Source of the DNA: Bacillus sp. FJAT-14578
Lineage (GTDB): Bacteria; Bacillota; Bacilli; Bacillales; Bacillaceae_H
NCBI RefSeq assembly: GCF_000504165.1
Contig: NZ_KI632507.1
Span: 186,286-250,285, forward strand
DNA length: 64,000 nt
Reading direction: 5' to 3'
Position numbers and translations under genes: made by a program
Notes under the pieces: model-generated
The model's input: only the letters and a program-made list of their open reading frames with translations
Told to the model about the DNA's origin: nothing
The model's database searches: none
In this document: piece by piece, positions 25,302 to 34,114 of the stretch
Layout: each line of letters begins with the position of its first letter
Position numbering within the stretch: position 1 is the first letter of the stretch

Positions 25302-26192
25302 ATGGATGAAAAGAAAAGAGCGGAAATTAAAAATGCATTAGCCAAACGCGTGGTAACCCTACCTGACGGCACTTCTTTACCTAGTTTAGGACAAGGAACA
25401 TGGTACATGGGGGAAAATCCCCAAGTGAGAGACAAAGAAATAAAAGCCTTGCAGCTCGGCGTAGAATTGGGCATGACACTTATTGACACTGCTGAAATGT
25501 ACGGAAATGGCGATTCTGAACGCTTAGTTGGCGAAGCCATTAAAGGACGCAGAAATGAAGTCTTTTTAGTCTCAAAAGTGTATCCCCATCATGCAGGTTT
25601 AGATATGATTTCAAAAGCATGTGAAAACAGCTTAAAACGACTCGGAACAGACCACTTGGACTTATATCTTCTCCACTGGAGAGGACGTGTTCCTTTAGAG
25701 GAAACAATTGAAGGAATGGAAAAACTACGTGAAGAAGGGAAAATTTTAAGATGGGGCGTCTCTAATTTTGACACGGTTGATATGGAAGAGCTATGGAACA
25801 CTACGAATGGAAAAAATTGTGTGACGAACCAAGTGCTATATCATTTAGGTTCAAGAGGAATCGACTTCGATCTCTTACCATGGCAGCGTGAACATAACAT
25901 GCCAATCATGGCCTACAGTCCCCTTGCTCAAGGAGGTTCTTTAAGAAGACAGCTTTTAAACGATCCAGCTATTCATGATATTGCTGACAAATACAATGTC
26001 CAACCATTACAAATCGCTCTTGCTTGGACCATCCGTTCGAATAACGTCATCGCTATTCCAAAAGCGGTTCAAGATGAACATGTTTTAGCAAATGCTGAAG
26101 CAGCAACAATTGAGTTTACTGAAGAAGATCTCAGTAGAATTGATCAAGTATTTCCTAAACCTACTAGAAAAATGCCATTGGATATTATTTGA
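25302..26192 (+). CDS. Aldo/keto reductase
   Basis: A 296-residue AKR-fold NAD(P)H-dependent oxidoreductase. The catalytic tetrad is visible: Asp and Tyr in LIDTAEMYGNG, Lys in FLVSKVYPHH and His in LYLLHWRG; the C-terminal cofactor loop is IPKAVQDEH. It probably reduces an aldehyde or ketone. Its promoter may carry an HxlR-type half site, which would fit a role in formaldehyde or carbonyl stress; that link is inference. Confidence 0.9.
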   Translation: MDEKKRAEIKNALAKRVVTLPDGTSLPSLGQGTWYMGENPQVRDKEIKALQLGVELGMTLIDTAEMYGNGDSERLVGEAIKGRRNEVFLVSKVYPHHAGLDMISKACENSLKRLGTDHLDLYLLHWRGRVPLEETIEGMEKLREEGKILRWGVSNFDTVDMEELWNTTNGKNCVTNQVLYHLGSRGIDFDLLPWQREHNMPIMAYSPLAQGGSLRRQLLNDPAIHDIADKYNVQPLQIALAWTIRSNNVIAIPKAVQDEHVLANAEAATIEFTEEDLSRIDQVFPKPTRKMPLDII

Positions 26193-26251
26193 AAATTTAC
26201 TTTAAAAAAGGACTCTTGTTGGAGTTGCTGACAATCTAATAGGAATTTCAA

Positions 26252-26288
26252 AAAAACTGTGTAGAATTTATTCCATACAGTTTTTTTA
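26252..26288 (+). terminator. Aldo/keto reductase terminator
   Basis: AAACTGT (26254-26260) pairs with ACAGTTT (26277-26283) and a run of seven T follows. Confidence 0.8.
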
Positions 26289-26385
26289 TCGGGGAAATTT
26301 AACATAGTCCGGGAGAATTCCCCTTCCTCAAGGAGCGTGAAGGGCACAGCCCAGTGAGTAGGGAGGGGATCTCATCTATCGCACG

Positions 26386-27095
26386 TTGAAAACAGCTTTT
26401 ACAGCCAACCAACAAACGCTTCAACAGTTATTTCGCATACGTCGGATGTGCGGAACGATTTGGAATGACTGCGTGCAGCTGGCCCGGTATTACTACCGGA
26501 TTCACGGTGGGTGGAACAACCAAAGCGATCTTCAATCTGAACTAAAAGGCTTGTATCCTCTTCACAGTCAGACGATCCAAGCCGTGTGCCACAAGTCTCT
26601 GCGTGCCCGAGACGGGGTTCGTAAAGCGAGGAAAACGAATCCGTCCATCCGGTATCCATACAAAGAGAAGTTCGTTTTTCATCCAAAATGGGTAGACAAA
26701 TCCTTCGTACTGGAAGGACGCAAGCTGACCCTCAGCCTGGGCAGATGGAAGGGGAAACAGCAGACACCGCTTGTGTTGACGCTGGCCTCCGTCCCAAACG
26801 GTTGAATCAGAAACTCAGCAATTGGAGCTTTGGGAAGGTCACCGCTCAGTTAACGTATAAACTGGAAGCGGCCGGTATCTCGTTATCCAAAGAAAACGAA
26901 GTCTACACGACGCAAGCATGCCCTGCTTGCGGGAAACGGAACAAAGTCCGTTCACGAAACTACCGATGTTCTTGCGGATATGAACGGCATCGGGATATCC
27001 ACGGTGCAGGGAACATCTTATCCCGGTATTTGCACGGGAAGTTTCTAGAAGTGATGGTGACCAGCATCACGTATCTACGTCCTGTACAGGTGTAG
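26386..27095 (+). pseudogene. tnpB: tnpB with large internal deletion and frameshift
   Basis: The first part (26386-26805) encodes the TnpB N terminus with its helical recognition region (LFRIRRMCGTIWNDCVQLARYYY) up to LVLTLASVP. After a junction near 26800, another frame gives the C-terminal part: NWSFGKVTAQL, the zinc finger CPACGKRN...CSCGY and HRDIHGAGNI with the third RuvC Asp. About 150 residues are missing, including the first two RuvC acidic residues. An RNA-guided nuclease of the IscB/TnpB kind cannot be active here. Confidence 0.85.
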
Positions 27096-27331
27096 TAGAT
27101 GGGTAGAACCGCCCCGGGGGGAGATGGCTGTGAATTCGATTCTCTCTCTGTTGCTTACGGTGGCAGCAAGCAGTCGGGAGACCCCTTGCGTCAAAACCAC
27201 TGCTTCTAAAGGGAGCGTCAGGCCCTGAGAAAGACGAGGGTGTCGTGTACACCTATGGACATCGTCCAGTTTCTGATTTCGAGGGGATCGACAAGAAACC
27301 CCCACCTCAAGCGCGAAGCGATAGGTGGGGG
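27096..27331 (+). ncRNA. Probable omega-RNA (reRNA) region and right end of the tnpB element
   Basis: In IS605-type elements the guide RNA scaffold overlaps the 3' end of tnpB and runs to the right end. Here 236 nt of G+C-rich, stem-prone DNA follow the tnpB stop, ending in CCCCCACCT (27299-27307) paired with AGGTGGGGG (27323-27331). The guide would be the bases beyond the right end, near 27344. With TnpB broken, it could only work with a TnpB supplied elsewhere. Confidence 0.5.
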
Positions 27332-27371
27332 AGGTTCATTATCCTTATCGAATTATTCTCGCATCAAAACC

Positions 27372-28505
27372 CTATTTAGTTAGTTTTTGTTTAATGTTAA
27401 TCGTTAAAAAGAGAAAAGGGACATACAAATATATAAAATAGAAGCCGACAGATGAGTATAAATCAGCTAATCGTTCTATCTGTTTATGGCTCTCTAATAC
27501 ATTAGAGAACAAAAAGAATAAAAAGAGGCAAATGAATAAGCTAATACGTTGTTTGATATTTACTAACTTTTTGAGTCCGCGGCAGACTGCCCATAGATGC
27601 TGGCTAATATGAGGCAATACGACAAGGAACCATAAGGAAACGACAATATATTCAACTCTTTCTATGAAAGGCATTTCCGCAATTTTAAGTAAAGTTAAGG
27701 TCGGCCAAATCGTATGTTTGAGATGCTCTTCATTAAAGAAAACAAAAGTAATGATCGTTATGAAAAGGTATAGGAAGATCGTAAACAAAACCCCAAAGTG
27801 GGCCCATTTTTTTGATTTTTCAGGATTCTTGATAAATGGGTAGAACATGAGTAGAGTCTCAAAGCCAAGAAACTGAAACACCATCGTTTTAGATGATCCT
27901 AATATTTCCTTAACCGAATGATTAAAAAGAGGCAATAAATGATTGAAATGGGCAAACTCTAAGGAAAAGAATACAAGGGGAAACAGAAAAACGAAAGGTA
28001 TAACTGTTCCCCAGAAACACACCCCGGTAATCACACGAAATCCACTTGAAACAATGTAATAAAGAAGGAATAGAAAAATCAAGCTTATTTGCCATGTCTT
28101 CATTAAAGGAAACATCCAAACTTGAACAACCTCAATATAAACACGGAAAACAATCAATGCCACTACAAGAAAATAGATGATGATAAAAACGTTTAATAAC
28201 CCGCCAATCCATTTCCCAAAGCAAAATTGATGGATATAAATGATATCGTTATTAGCAATTGTAAGAATGCGATATATCATCCAAACTAAAACATGAATAC
28301 TTATACCGGATAATAGGACGGAAATCCATGCATCGTAACCGGCACCCTCTATAATATCTCTTTGAAAACTCATGACCCCCACACCAATAATATTAGAGTA
28401 AATCAGGAAAAAAACTAAAAAAGGAGATACTAAAAATCGTTCATCGGTTAAAGTGTGCACCTTCTTCCTCTCCTCTTCAAAAATGAAACCCTTACTCTCC
28501 CACAC
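27372..28505 (-). CDS. Spore germination receptor subunit B (GerAB/GerKB-type permease)
   Basis: A 377-residue amino-acid-permease-like protein with about ten membrane helices, from FLVFFLIYSNIIGVGVMSFQR, the typical opening of endospore germination permeases. It forms the ligand-binding subunit of a Ger receptor in the inner spore membrane. Its start overlaps the end of the C-subunit gene by 14 nt, indicating translational coupling. Third gene in the order A-C-B. The germinant cannot be read from the sequence. Confidence 0.92.
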   Translation of the reverse strand: MWESKGFIFEEERKKVHTLTDERFLVSPFLVFFLIYSNIIGVGVMSFQRDIIEGAGYDAWISVLLSGISIHVLVWMIYRILTIANNDIIYIHQFCFGKWIGGLLNVFIIIYFLVVALIVFRVYIEVVQVWMFPLMKTWQISLIFLFLLYYIVSSGFRVITGVCFWGTVIPFVFLFPLVFFSLEFAHFNHLLPLFNHSVKEILGSSKTMVFQFLGFETLLMFYPFIKNPEKSKKWAHFGVLFTIFLYLFITIITFVFFNEEHLKHTIWPTLTLLKIAEMPFIERVEYIVVSLWFLVVLPHISQHLWAVCRGLKKLVNIKQRISLFICLFLFFLFSNVLESHKQIERLADLYSSVGFYFIYLYVPFLFLTINIKQKLTK

Positions 28506-29568
28506 CCATTTGTATAATATTCACCTTTGTATTGACTGTAGTTTTGAGATGGGGATACATATCCTGAAACCGGCCATAATCCCAATTTCTTGATTTTGCT
28601 CTAACCATGTCTCCAAACCCGATTGGATCTACTTGGTATTCTTGAAACAACGAGATTAATTGCTGGACTTCTTCATTAAAGTGTTCATTCGTGATATTTT
28701 CCATTTTTAGGATGTTTTTATTGCCGGTTACATTAAGCCAAGGTGGGACATCTTTTATCTGAGTATTCATGGTTAAATCGATAGATATGTTCGGAACTTG
28801 ATCGGTTTGACTAATTGTATAATGAGCTTTTGCATCCAGATTTTCCAATGAAATAAAGCCTTCCTTTTTATTTTGATTGATTTTGATGTGATAACGTCCA
28901 TTTTGGGCTCCGTCAATTAGCATTTTTACAATAAATGACTGGTTTAAATTAATATGATTTATATACTTGCCATTCTTAAATAAAGCTAACCCATTAATGT
29001 GGGCTTTTCTCTCCTCTATGGTAAAGTAAGGCAAATAGGGGTCCCTGCCTTCACTATAAAAATTTTCCAAAAAAAGGTGCAAATTCATTTTGGGCAAATT
29101 TCCATTTTGTATATTCTGATTAATTTTATCGCTTAAATGGAAGGGAAGGTTTGTCTTTTTTCCTGATATTAATATATTTTCTGCTGTATGTTCGGCTATA
29201 GCCAGCTGCATTCGACTTCCCACAACCGGATCCCGTTTAAGACTTTCTATAACCGGATCAATCCCTTGTTTCGCAAACTTCTTGCCGAACAATAGTAAAC
29301 GTAATTGGCCTATTTCGATTGGATACGCAGACTTTGTATTCAATCTCGGGAGGATATCATCATACGAAGCAGATTTTGTCGTCAAGATATTTAATTTGGT
29401 TTGTCCTTTTTCTGTGAACGTAGGATAGATAGCCGTTCCCTTGATTTCATCCTCATGCCGATCATAACCAATCGATTCGATAATCTGAACTTGATCAATA
29501 GTCCTTTCATTCTCGCACCCAGTTAGGAAGACAATGAAGCTAATCGCAAAGAGAAAACGTGAATTCAT
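28492..29568 (-). CDS. Spore germination receptor lipoprotein subunit C (Ger(x)C)
   Basis: A 358-residue Ger(x)C lipoprotein. A signal peptide ends in the lipobox FLTGC (Cys about residue 18), after which the conserved SIGYDRHEDEIKGTAIYP and later ARSKNWDYGRF-like C-terminal segment follow. It anchors by lipid to the outer face of the spore inner membrane. It starts 26 nt after the A gene. Confidence 0.92.
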   Translation of the reverse strand: MNSRFLFAISFIVFLTGCENERTIDQVQIIESIGYDRHEDEIKGTAIYPTFTEKGQTKLNILTTKSASYDDILPRLNTKSAYPIEIGQLRLLLFGKKFAKQGIDPVIESLKRDPVVGSRMQLAIAEHTAENILISGKKTNLPFHLSDKINQNIQNGNLPKMNLHLFLENFYSEGRDPYLPYFTIEERKAHINGLALFKNGKYINHINLNQSFIVKMLIDGAQNGRYHIKINQNKKEGFISLENLDAKAHYTISQTDQVPNISIDLTMNTQIKDVPPWLNVTGNKNILKMENITNEHFNEEVQQLISLFQEYQVDPIGFGDMVRAKSRNWDYGRFQDMYPHLKTTVNTKVNIIQMGVGE

Positions 29569-29594
29569 ACCTCACCTCATCTATTATTTTCTGA

Positions 29595-31124
29595 TCAATC
29601 ATCAAAATCGTTTTTCTTTTTGATCTGGTCACTTGGATGATATCTCCAAAGTGATCGAGGACGTAAATAACTTGGCCTTTTGGAGGTGACATTATAGGAC
29701 GAACGTATAAAGCTATCCGCCAAATCTTTACGCCTAAATGGATATAAGGGAACGGTATAGGGTGTACCTAATGATTCTAAACGTGTCAGATGAACAATCA
29801 AAAAGCTTATTCCTAAAACAATCCCTAATCCGCCCCATATGGCTGCGAATATAATTAAGGGAAAACGTAAAAAACGGATGGTGTTCGACATTTTATAAAT
29901 CGGTGTAGTAAAAGAAGCCAAAGCAGATAAGGCAACAATAATAAGCAACACATTGCTTGTAAGTGCTGCTTCAACGGAGGCCTGGCCTATTACGATGCCA
30001 CCTACAATTCCCAGCGTTTGTCCCACCTTAGTAGGTAACCGTGCTCCAGCTTCACGTAAAAGTTCAATCGTCAATTCCAAAAAAAGTACTTCTAATACCG
30101 GTGTAAACGGAACGTTATGACGTGAAAAGCTAAGTGGACCGAGTAACACTTTTGGAATCATCTCATAGTGGTACGTCAAAACAGCTATGTATATAGAGGT
30201 TGCAAAAATCGAGAAAAGCACACTAAAGATACGTATTAATCGAAAAAAAGATGCAAGGATCCAAGGTAAATAATAGTCTTCAGGCGAAATAAAAAAATCA
30301 AGTAATGTAGAAGGGCCCGTAATGGCATAAGCCGAACCATTACTAAAAACAGCTACTTGTCCGTTAATGAGAGCCCAAACGGCTCTGTCAACACGTTCCG
30401 TCGATAAAAGCAGTGGAAAAGGGGTTAAGGAATTATCGGTTATGATTTGATGAAGCTGAGAGGAATCAAAAACCACATCAAAATCGATATTTTGCAATCG
30501 TTGAGTCATCGTTTGAACATGCTGCTCATTTGTAACTCCCTCAATATAAGCGATGATGACTTTAGTATGTGACATAGCCCCTATATGAATATCTTGGATA
30601 ATTAAATGAGGTGTATTGATTTGCTGCCTTAGTAAATGTATATTGATATCGACATTTTCAACAAATCCGATTTGAGGTCCTACGACGCTGAACTCATTTT
30701 CAACGCTATTTTGCTCACGCAACCCAACTTTTTCATTGGATAAATTAATTAAAGCACACTTATGATCATTTTCTTTCATTTGCAGAATAGCATACCCTTT
30801 AAGGAATTTCGATTCGATCACTTCTGTGTTGTCTGTAATCAAAATATCTTCAATCGGGATCGTATTCCTAATATCCTCAATTTTCTTAAGTTGACTAATA
30901 TCAAAAGAGGAATCTTGGAAAACATATAATACTTTGCACTGAAATTGTTCTCGATCAATCAGTGTGTTGTAGTAAGAAAGGATGAAATGTCCTGTTTGAT
31001 TCGTAAGTGAAAGTTGCCCAAAATCACTGGATTTTTTGGCTTTAGTCAATAAATGGTCAATATCTTGGGAATTTATCGTTTTTTTCTCATTCTTATTCTT
31101 TAAAAGCCCTTTTTTGAAGAACAT
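29595..31124 (-). CDS. Spore germination receptor subunit A (GerAA/GerKA-type)
   Basis: A 509-residue GerA-family protein: a soluble N-terminal domain of about 270 residues (with RLQNIDFDVVFDSSQL and a DRAVWALINGQVAVFSNGS loop), then five or so membrane helices including FTPVLEVLFLELTIELLREA and GIVGGIVIGQASVEA, both strongly conserved in the family. First gene of the operon; a possible sigma-G promoter lies about 40 nt upstream. Confidence 0.94.
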   Translation of the reverse strand: MFFKKGLLKNKNEKKTINSQDIDHLLTKAKKSSDFGQLSLTNQTGHFILSYYNTLIDREQFQCKVLYVFQDSSFDISQLKKIEDIRNTIPIEDILITDNTEVIESKFLKGYAILQMKENDHKCALINLSNEKVGLREQNSVENEFSVVGPQIGFVENVDINIHLLRQQINTPHLIIQDIHIGAMSHTKVIIAYIEGVTNEQHVQTMTQRLQNIDFDVVFDSSQLHQIITDNSLTPFPLLLSTERVDRAVWALINGQVAVFSNGSAYAITGPSTLLDFFISPEDYYLPWILASFFRLIRIFSVLFSIFATSIYIAVLTYHYEMIPKVLLGPLSFSRHNVPFTPVLEVLFLELTIELLREAGARLPTKVGQTLGIVGGIVIGQASVEAALTSNVLLIIVALSALASFTTPIYKMSNTIRFLRFPLIIFAAIWGGLGIVLGISFLIVHLTRLESLGTPYTVPLYPFRRKDLADSFIRSSYNVTSKRPSYLRPRSLWRYHPSDQIKKKNDFDD

Positions 31125-31163
31125 GTAATCACCTCATTACTCAAAGCCATTCATGATTATCTA

Positions 31164-31193
31164 TATTATGGTGAATTTTATATTCAAATATGT
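31164..31193 (-). promoter_or_regulatory. Possible sigma-G promoter of the ger operon
   Basis: On the minus strand ACATA (plus 31189-31193) and CATAATA (plus 31164-31170) are 18 nt apart, resembling forespore sigma-G elements GHATR and CATnHTA. The distance to the gerA-type start is about 40 nt. Ger operons are known to be sigma-G dependent; the match was found by eye. Confidence 0.5.
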
Positions 31194-31319
31194 TTTTTGT
31201 CTAAAAAGTTTACTATTACAGAAGGTATTGTAAAAGAAGTCTTCTTTATTTGGGATGAAAACATTAATCGTCGACACGATTCATTAAAAGAGTCTTAATA
31301 TAGAATTGGAACCTATAAA

Positions 31320-31349
31320 CCGTTCGTAAAAGTGCACTTTTACGAACGG
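31320..31349. repeat. Perfect 30-bp palindrome
   Basis: CCGTTCGTAAAAGTG and its exact reverse complement are joined without a spacer. The sequence CCGTTCGTAAAA recurs at about 41579. It lies between the ger operon and the resolvase gene and has no T-run, so a protein-binding or recombination site is more likely than a terminator. Confidence 0.85.
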
Positions 31350-31384
31350 CCATATTCTCCATATAAAATCGACATATTTAACGG

Positions 31385-31441
31385 TCGTAAAGGCTTGCAA
31401 ATAATTCAAGGACGTCCAATTATTTACAGACACCTTTACGA
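31385..31441. repeat. Interrupted inverted repeat near the resolvase gene
   Basis: TCGTAAAGG (31385-31393) pairs with CCTTTACGA (31433-31441), and inside it AAATAATT pairs with AATTATTT. The outer arms share TTTACGA with the neighbouring 30-bp palindrome at 31320-31349. Confidence 0.75.
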
Positions 31442-31551
31442 AAAGTTTTAACTTCCAAATTAAGTTGATTTATTTTTTTAACTCAATAAGCAAAACCATC
31501 CCAACAGGGTATACTTGTATTACTTTCAATAAGGTATCGTTTTGTTCTGGT

Positions 31552-31650
31552 TGTAACAAAAACGAACGTTTCTGTTACAGTAGTTCCGTTGATTATGTTA
31601 GACTATTAATCTCGCGTAGTTGACGTAACAAAAATACGTAACAATATTTG
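31552..31650. promoter_or_regulatory. Resolvase res-like site
   Basis: A 28-bp imperfect palindrome, arms TGTAACAAAAACG (31552-31564) and CGTTTCTGTTACA (31567-31579), has the size and layout of a Tn3-type res subsite I. Further TGTTA/TAACA half sites follow to about 31650 (TGACGTAACA and ACGTAACA), matching subsites II and III. It directly precedes the resolvase gene, as in Tn3-family elements. Confidence 0.6.
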
Positions 31651-31696
31651 ATTCGTGATGTTTTTGATACAATAATGTACAGAGGAGTGGATACAT

Positions 31697-32266
31697 ATGA
31701 AATTTGGTTACATGCGTGTTTCTACAATCGACCAGAATCTGGACCGACAAAGGAAGCAGTTGGAAGAATTCGGATGTGAACGTATTTTTTTTGAAAAGGT
31801 GGCAGGGATAAAACGGGAACGGCCAGAGTTGAACCGAATGCTACAATTTCTTCGTCCAGAGGATACGGTTGTCGTAACGGATTTGACTCGTTTATCTCGT
31901 TCTACAAAAGATCTTATCGAAATTACTGAACTCATTTCCAAAAAGGGAGCACATCTAAAGAGTTTAAAAGAGTCTTGGCTAGATACAACAACAGCACATG
32001 GGAAAATGCTGTTTACTATTTTCGCTGGTATTGCTCAATTTGAAAGAGATTTAACTTCTGAGCGGACAAAAGAAGGAATTCAGGCTGCAAGGAAAAGAGG
32101 GAAACATCCTGGAAGACCGAAAACCGATGAGGAAAAGGTTAATTATGCCCTATATCTTATCGATCAAGGCATGAGTCGTACGGATGCTGCAGAGAAAGCT
32201 GGTATCTCTAGAATGACTCTGTATCGTAAGATGCAAAAGAACAATGGAATTGAGTTAAAGAAGTAA
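31697..32266 (+). CDS. Serine recombinase (resolvase/invertase family)
   Basis: A 189-residue small serine recombinase. Catalytic Ser9 is in MRVSTIDQNLDRQ, conserved Arg/Asp in VVTDLTRLSRST and ERDLTSERTKEG, and a C-terminal helix-turn-helix (SRTDAAEKAGISRMTLYRK) binds DNA. It is a Tn3 TnpR/Pin-like length. No transposase is nearby, so it is a remnant of a transposon or a domesticated resolvase. A res-like array sits upstream. Confidence 0.92.
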   Translation: MKFGYMRVSTIDQNLDRQRKQLEEFGCERIFFEKVAGIKRERPELNRMLQFLRPEDTVVVTDLTRLSRSTKDLIEITELISKKGAHLKSLKESWLDTTTAHGKMLFTIFAGIAQFERDLTSERTKEGIQAARKRGKHPGRPKTDEEKVNYALYLIDQGMSRTDAAEKAGISRMTLYRKMQKNNGIELKK

Positions 32267-32407
32267 TGTAATAAATGCTTACTGAATAGAAGTTATCCTG
32301 TTTCGATATAATAAATGAATCATATTTAGAATGGTTTTAGTAATTGATTATGGTAATTAGCTCAATAGAATTAAATGTAATCATTACTCTAAGTAAGGAA
32401 TGAAAAA

Positions 32408-33481
32408 ATGAGTTACGACATTAGCATATGGTCTGTAAATAAAACTTCATTTGAGAATGAAATTTTTAACCAAGAAAGTATTAAACAGCAGAATCAGGGG
32501 ATTATCTTTGAAGGTCCAAGTTGGCAAATTACGATTGGTAATCCTCAAGAAGTAATGGAGGAAGATATACCAGAAGAAGTTGTTGGCCAACTGCCGGGCA
32601 TTAAGTATTTTACAGAAATTATTTTAGAACCTTTAGGTGCACCTAAACGAGCATTTCAGATACTCAAGAAAATTTCTAAAATCCTTGCTCAATCATCACA
32701 TGGAATTATTTTTGATGAACGAGGAACAATTTCTTCCCCAACTAGTGTGAAAAGGCTAGAAACCATCAAAGTAAAAGATGATCCAGATTGTCTCCAAATG
32801 ACATGGTGGTTCATGAAAGACCACACTTTTATAAAAGATGGCTTTAAAGCATTTTTAGAATTCATTGAATCAACATTACCTGAAGCATTACCTAGAAGAT
32901 ATGGAATTTATGAGCCGCCACAATTTAAACTGGCCGAAAAAGGAAAAGAACATTTTATTCAATTTTTATCTGAACACATACATGAAGTGATTGTTTGGTA
33001 TCCCAGCAAACCATTTACTTATATTACAATTCGAATCCCACCTAAAATAGGTGCCACACGTGAAGGTTTTAGAGCTTCTTATATCACTATGGAGTTTTTG
33101 GAGGAAGTGATGAACCAGCCTGGATGGCCTACGGAATTAAAACGATTTTGGTTAAAAGCTTCTGACCAATTACAACCGTTTTATGGTGAAATGAGAAAGG
33201 CAAAGTTTTCTATAGGTGATATGTGGTGGAAGGGCTTTCCAAAAAAGTTGGGGAATGCTGCTATTATAGGAAAACCTTATATTGATTTATGGCCGGAATT
33301 TATTAAAGAAGCTAAACAAACTGATAGCGGTCTTTTTTATATTGAAAATATAAAAAAGGATTATCAGGATCTCCATTCAATTATTTCAGAAGTGCCAGAG
33401 GATCTTGTACAACCGAAGACTAAGAAGAAACACTCAAGAAATTGGCCTTTTGAGGGACCATTCTTGAAATATAAAAAATAA
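32408..33481 (+). CDS. Hypothetical protein
   Basis: A 357-residue soluble protein opening MSYDISIWSVNKTSFENEIF, followed by an alpha/beta region with a WWFMKDHTFIKDGFKAF segment and a C-terminal basic tail (KTKKKHSRNWPFEGPFLKYKK is near the end). I do not recognise it with certainty; the opening resembles some polymorphic-toxin immunity-like proteins of Bacillales. It is next to a resolvase and followed by two stem-loops, an accessory-type setting. Confidence 0.6.
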   Translation: MSYDISIWSVNKTSFENEIFNQESIKQQNQGIIFEGPSWQITIGNPQEVMEEDIPEEVVGQLPGIKYFTEIILEPLGAPKRAFQILKKISKILAQSSHGIIFDERGTISSPTSVKRLETIKVKDDPDCLQMTWWFMKDHTFIKDGFKAFLEFIESTLPEALPRRYGIYEPPQFKLAEKGKEHFIQFLSEHIHEVIVWYPSKPFTYITIRIPPKIGATREGFRASYITMEFLEEVMNQPGWPTELKRFWLKASDQLQPFYGEMRKAKFSIGDMWWKGFPKKLGNAAIIGKPYIDLWPEFIKEAKQTDSGLFYIENIKKDYQDLHSIISEVPEDLVQPKTKKKHSRNWPFEGPFLKYKK

Positions 33482-33520
33482 CTTTAGTTTTTACAAACTA
33501 TAGGATTTAATCCTTCCTGA

Positions 33521-33617
33521 ACCTCCGTTTGTTTAATAGTAAACGGAGGTGCCACAGCACCTCCCCAGAGTGTAGACAAACCCCTTTTTCAAAAAGTTAT
33601 CTGAAGAAAAAGGGGTT
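33521..33617 (+). terminator. Two tandem stem-loops, second a terminator
   Basis: ACCTCCGTTT (33521-33530) pairs with AAACGGAGGT (33541-33550). Then AACCCCTTTTTC (33579-33590) pairs perfectly with GAAAAAGGGGTT (33606-33617) followed by GGTTTTGTTTC. The second fits termination of the 32408-33481 gene. Confidence 0.75.
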
Positions 33618-33690
33618 GGTTTTGTTTCTTTATTAGTTACATATTTGGTTATTATCCTGGGGAAAAATACCATATATTGATGCTTTATTA

Positions 33691-33733
33691 ACTATAAAAA
33701 CCGGTCGCAAATGTTGAGAACGGTTTTTATAGT
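33691..33733 (-). terminator. Terminator of the SR1P transcript
   Basis: ACTATAAAAACCG (33691-33703) and CGGTTTTTATAGT (33721-33733) form a perfect 13-bp stem. Read on the minus strand it lies 18 nt after the SR1P stop and has T-runs in the 3' arm. Confidence 0.8.
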
Positions 33734-33750
33734 ATTGATTTATGCTTGAA

Positions 33751-33873
33751 TTATTTAGAAGCCTTCTTTTGTTTTTTATCACAGCAAGTGCATTGTCCGT
33801 ACAAAGTGGATACTTTCTCATTCTCAAAATGATCAATTGTGTTATTGCAGATTTGGCAAATGATAGTTCCCAT
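33751..33873 (-). CDS. SR1P-type GapA-binding peptide
   Basis: A 40-residue peptide starting MGTIICQICNNTIDHFE and containing KVSTLYGQC. It matches the B. subtilis SR1P peptide (MGTIVCQDCNEAIHYFEDEKVTTLYG...) residue for residue over most of its length, including the CxxC pairs. SR1P is encoded on the dual-function small RNA SR1 and binds GapA. GGGGAG lies 8 nt upstream of the ATG. The C-terminal tail KKQKKASK differs from B. subtilis. Upstream DNA at 33931-33944 carries a weak cre-like sequence; SR1 is known to be under CcpN and CcpA. Confidence 0.85.
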   Translation of the reverse strand: MGTIICQICNNTIDHFENEKVSTLYGQCTCCDKKQKKASK

Positions 33874-34114
33874 TAGAAAAACTCCCCTTTGTTTGAATTT
33901 TATAAGATAGATAATTCTAACCTCTTTAAATGTAAGCGTTTTTTATTTGTTGATATTATAATAGTATGTCACATTTAGTTTGTCAATTATAAATTGTATA
34001 ACACATTAAAAGGAATAAATGGCTCTATACTTCTAGTGGAAATACTAAACTAAATATTTGAATAGTCTGAAAATAGTTAGTATAATAGAAAAAAGGTCAA
34101 GGAGTTGATTTCCT

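Larger units (their letters stand above)
26310..27343 (+). mobile_element. IS200/IS605-type element with defective tnpB
   Basis: A roughly 1-kb region, richer in G+C than its surroundings, holding tnpB fragments. The left end has short hairpin-prone sequence (26312-26372, CCCCTTCCTC / GGGAGGGGA) and the right end has the stable hairpin 27299-27331 followed by GGTTCATTA. No tnpA is present. The ends are estimated from hairpins, as these elements make no target duplication or terminal inverted repeats. Confidence 0.7.

Noticed and set aside
26399..26686. Minus-strand frame in the tnpB element
   Set aside because: Antisense shadow of tnpB; the composition reflects the G+C-rich coding strand.
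27067..27305. Two minus-strand frames in the right part of the tnpB element
   Set aside because: They lie in the presumed RNA/right-end region and have no motif or start signal.
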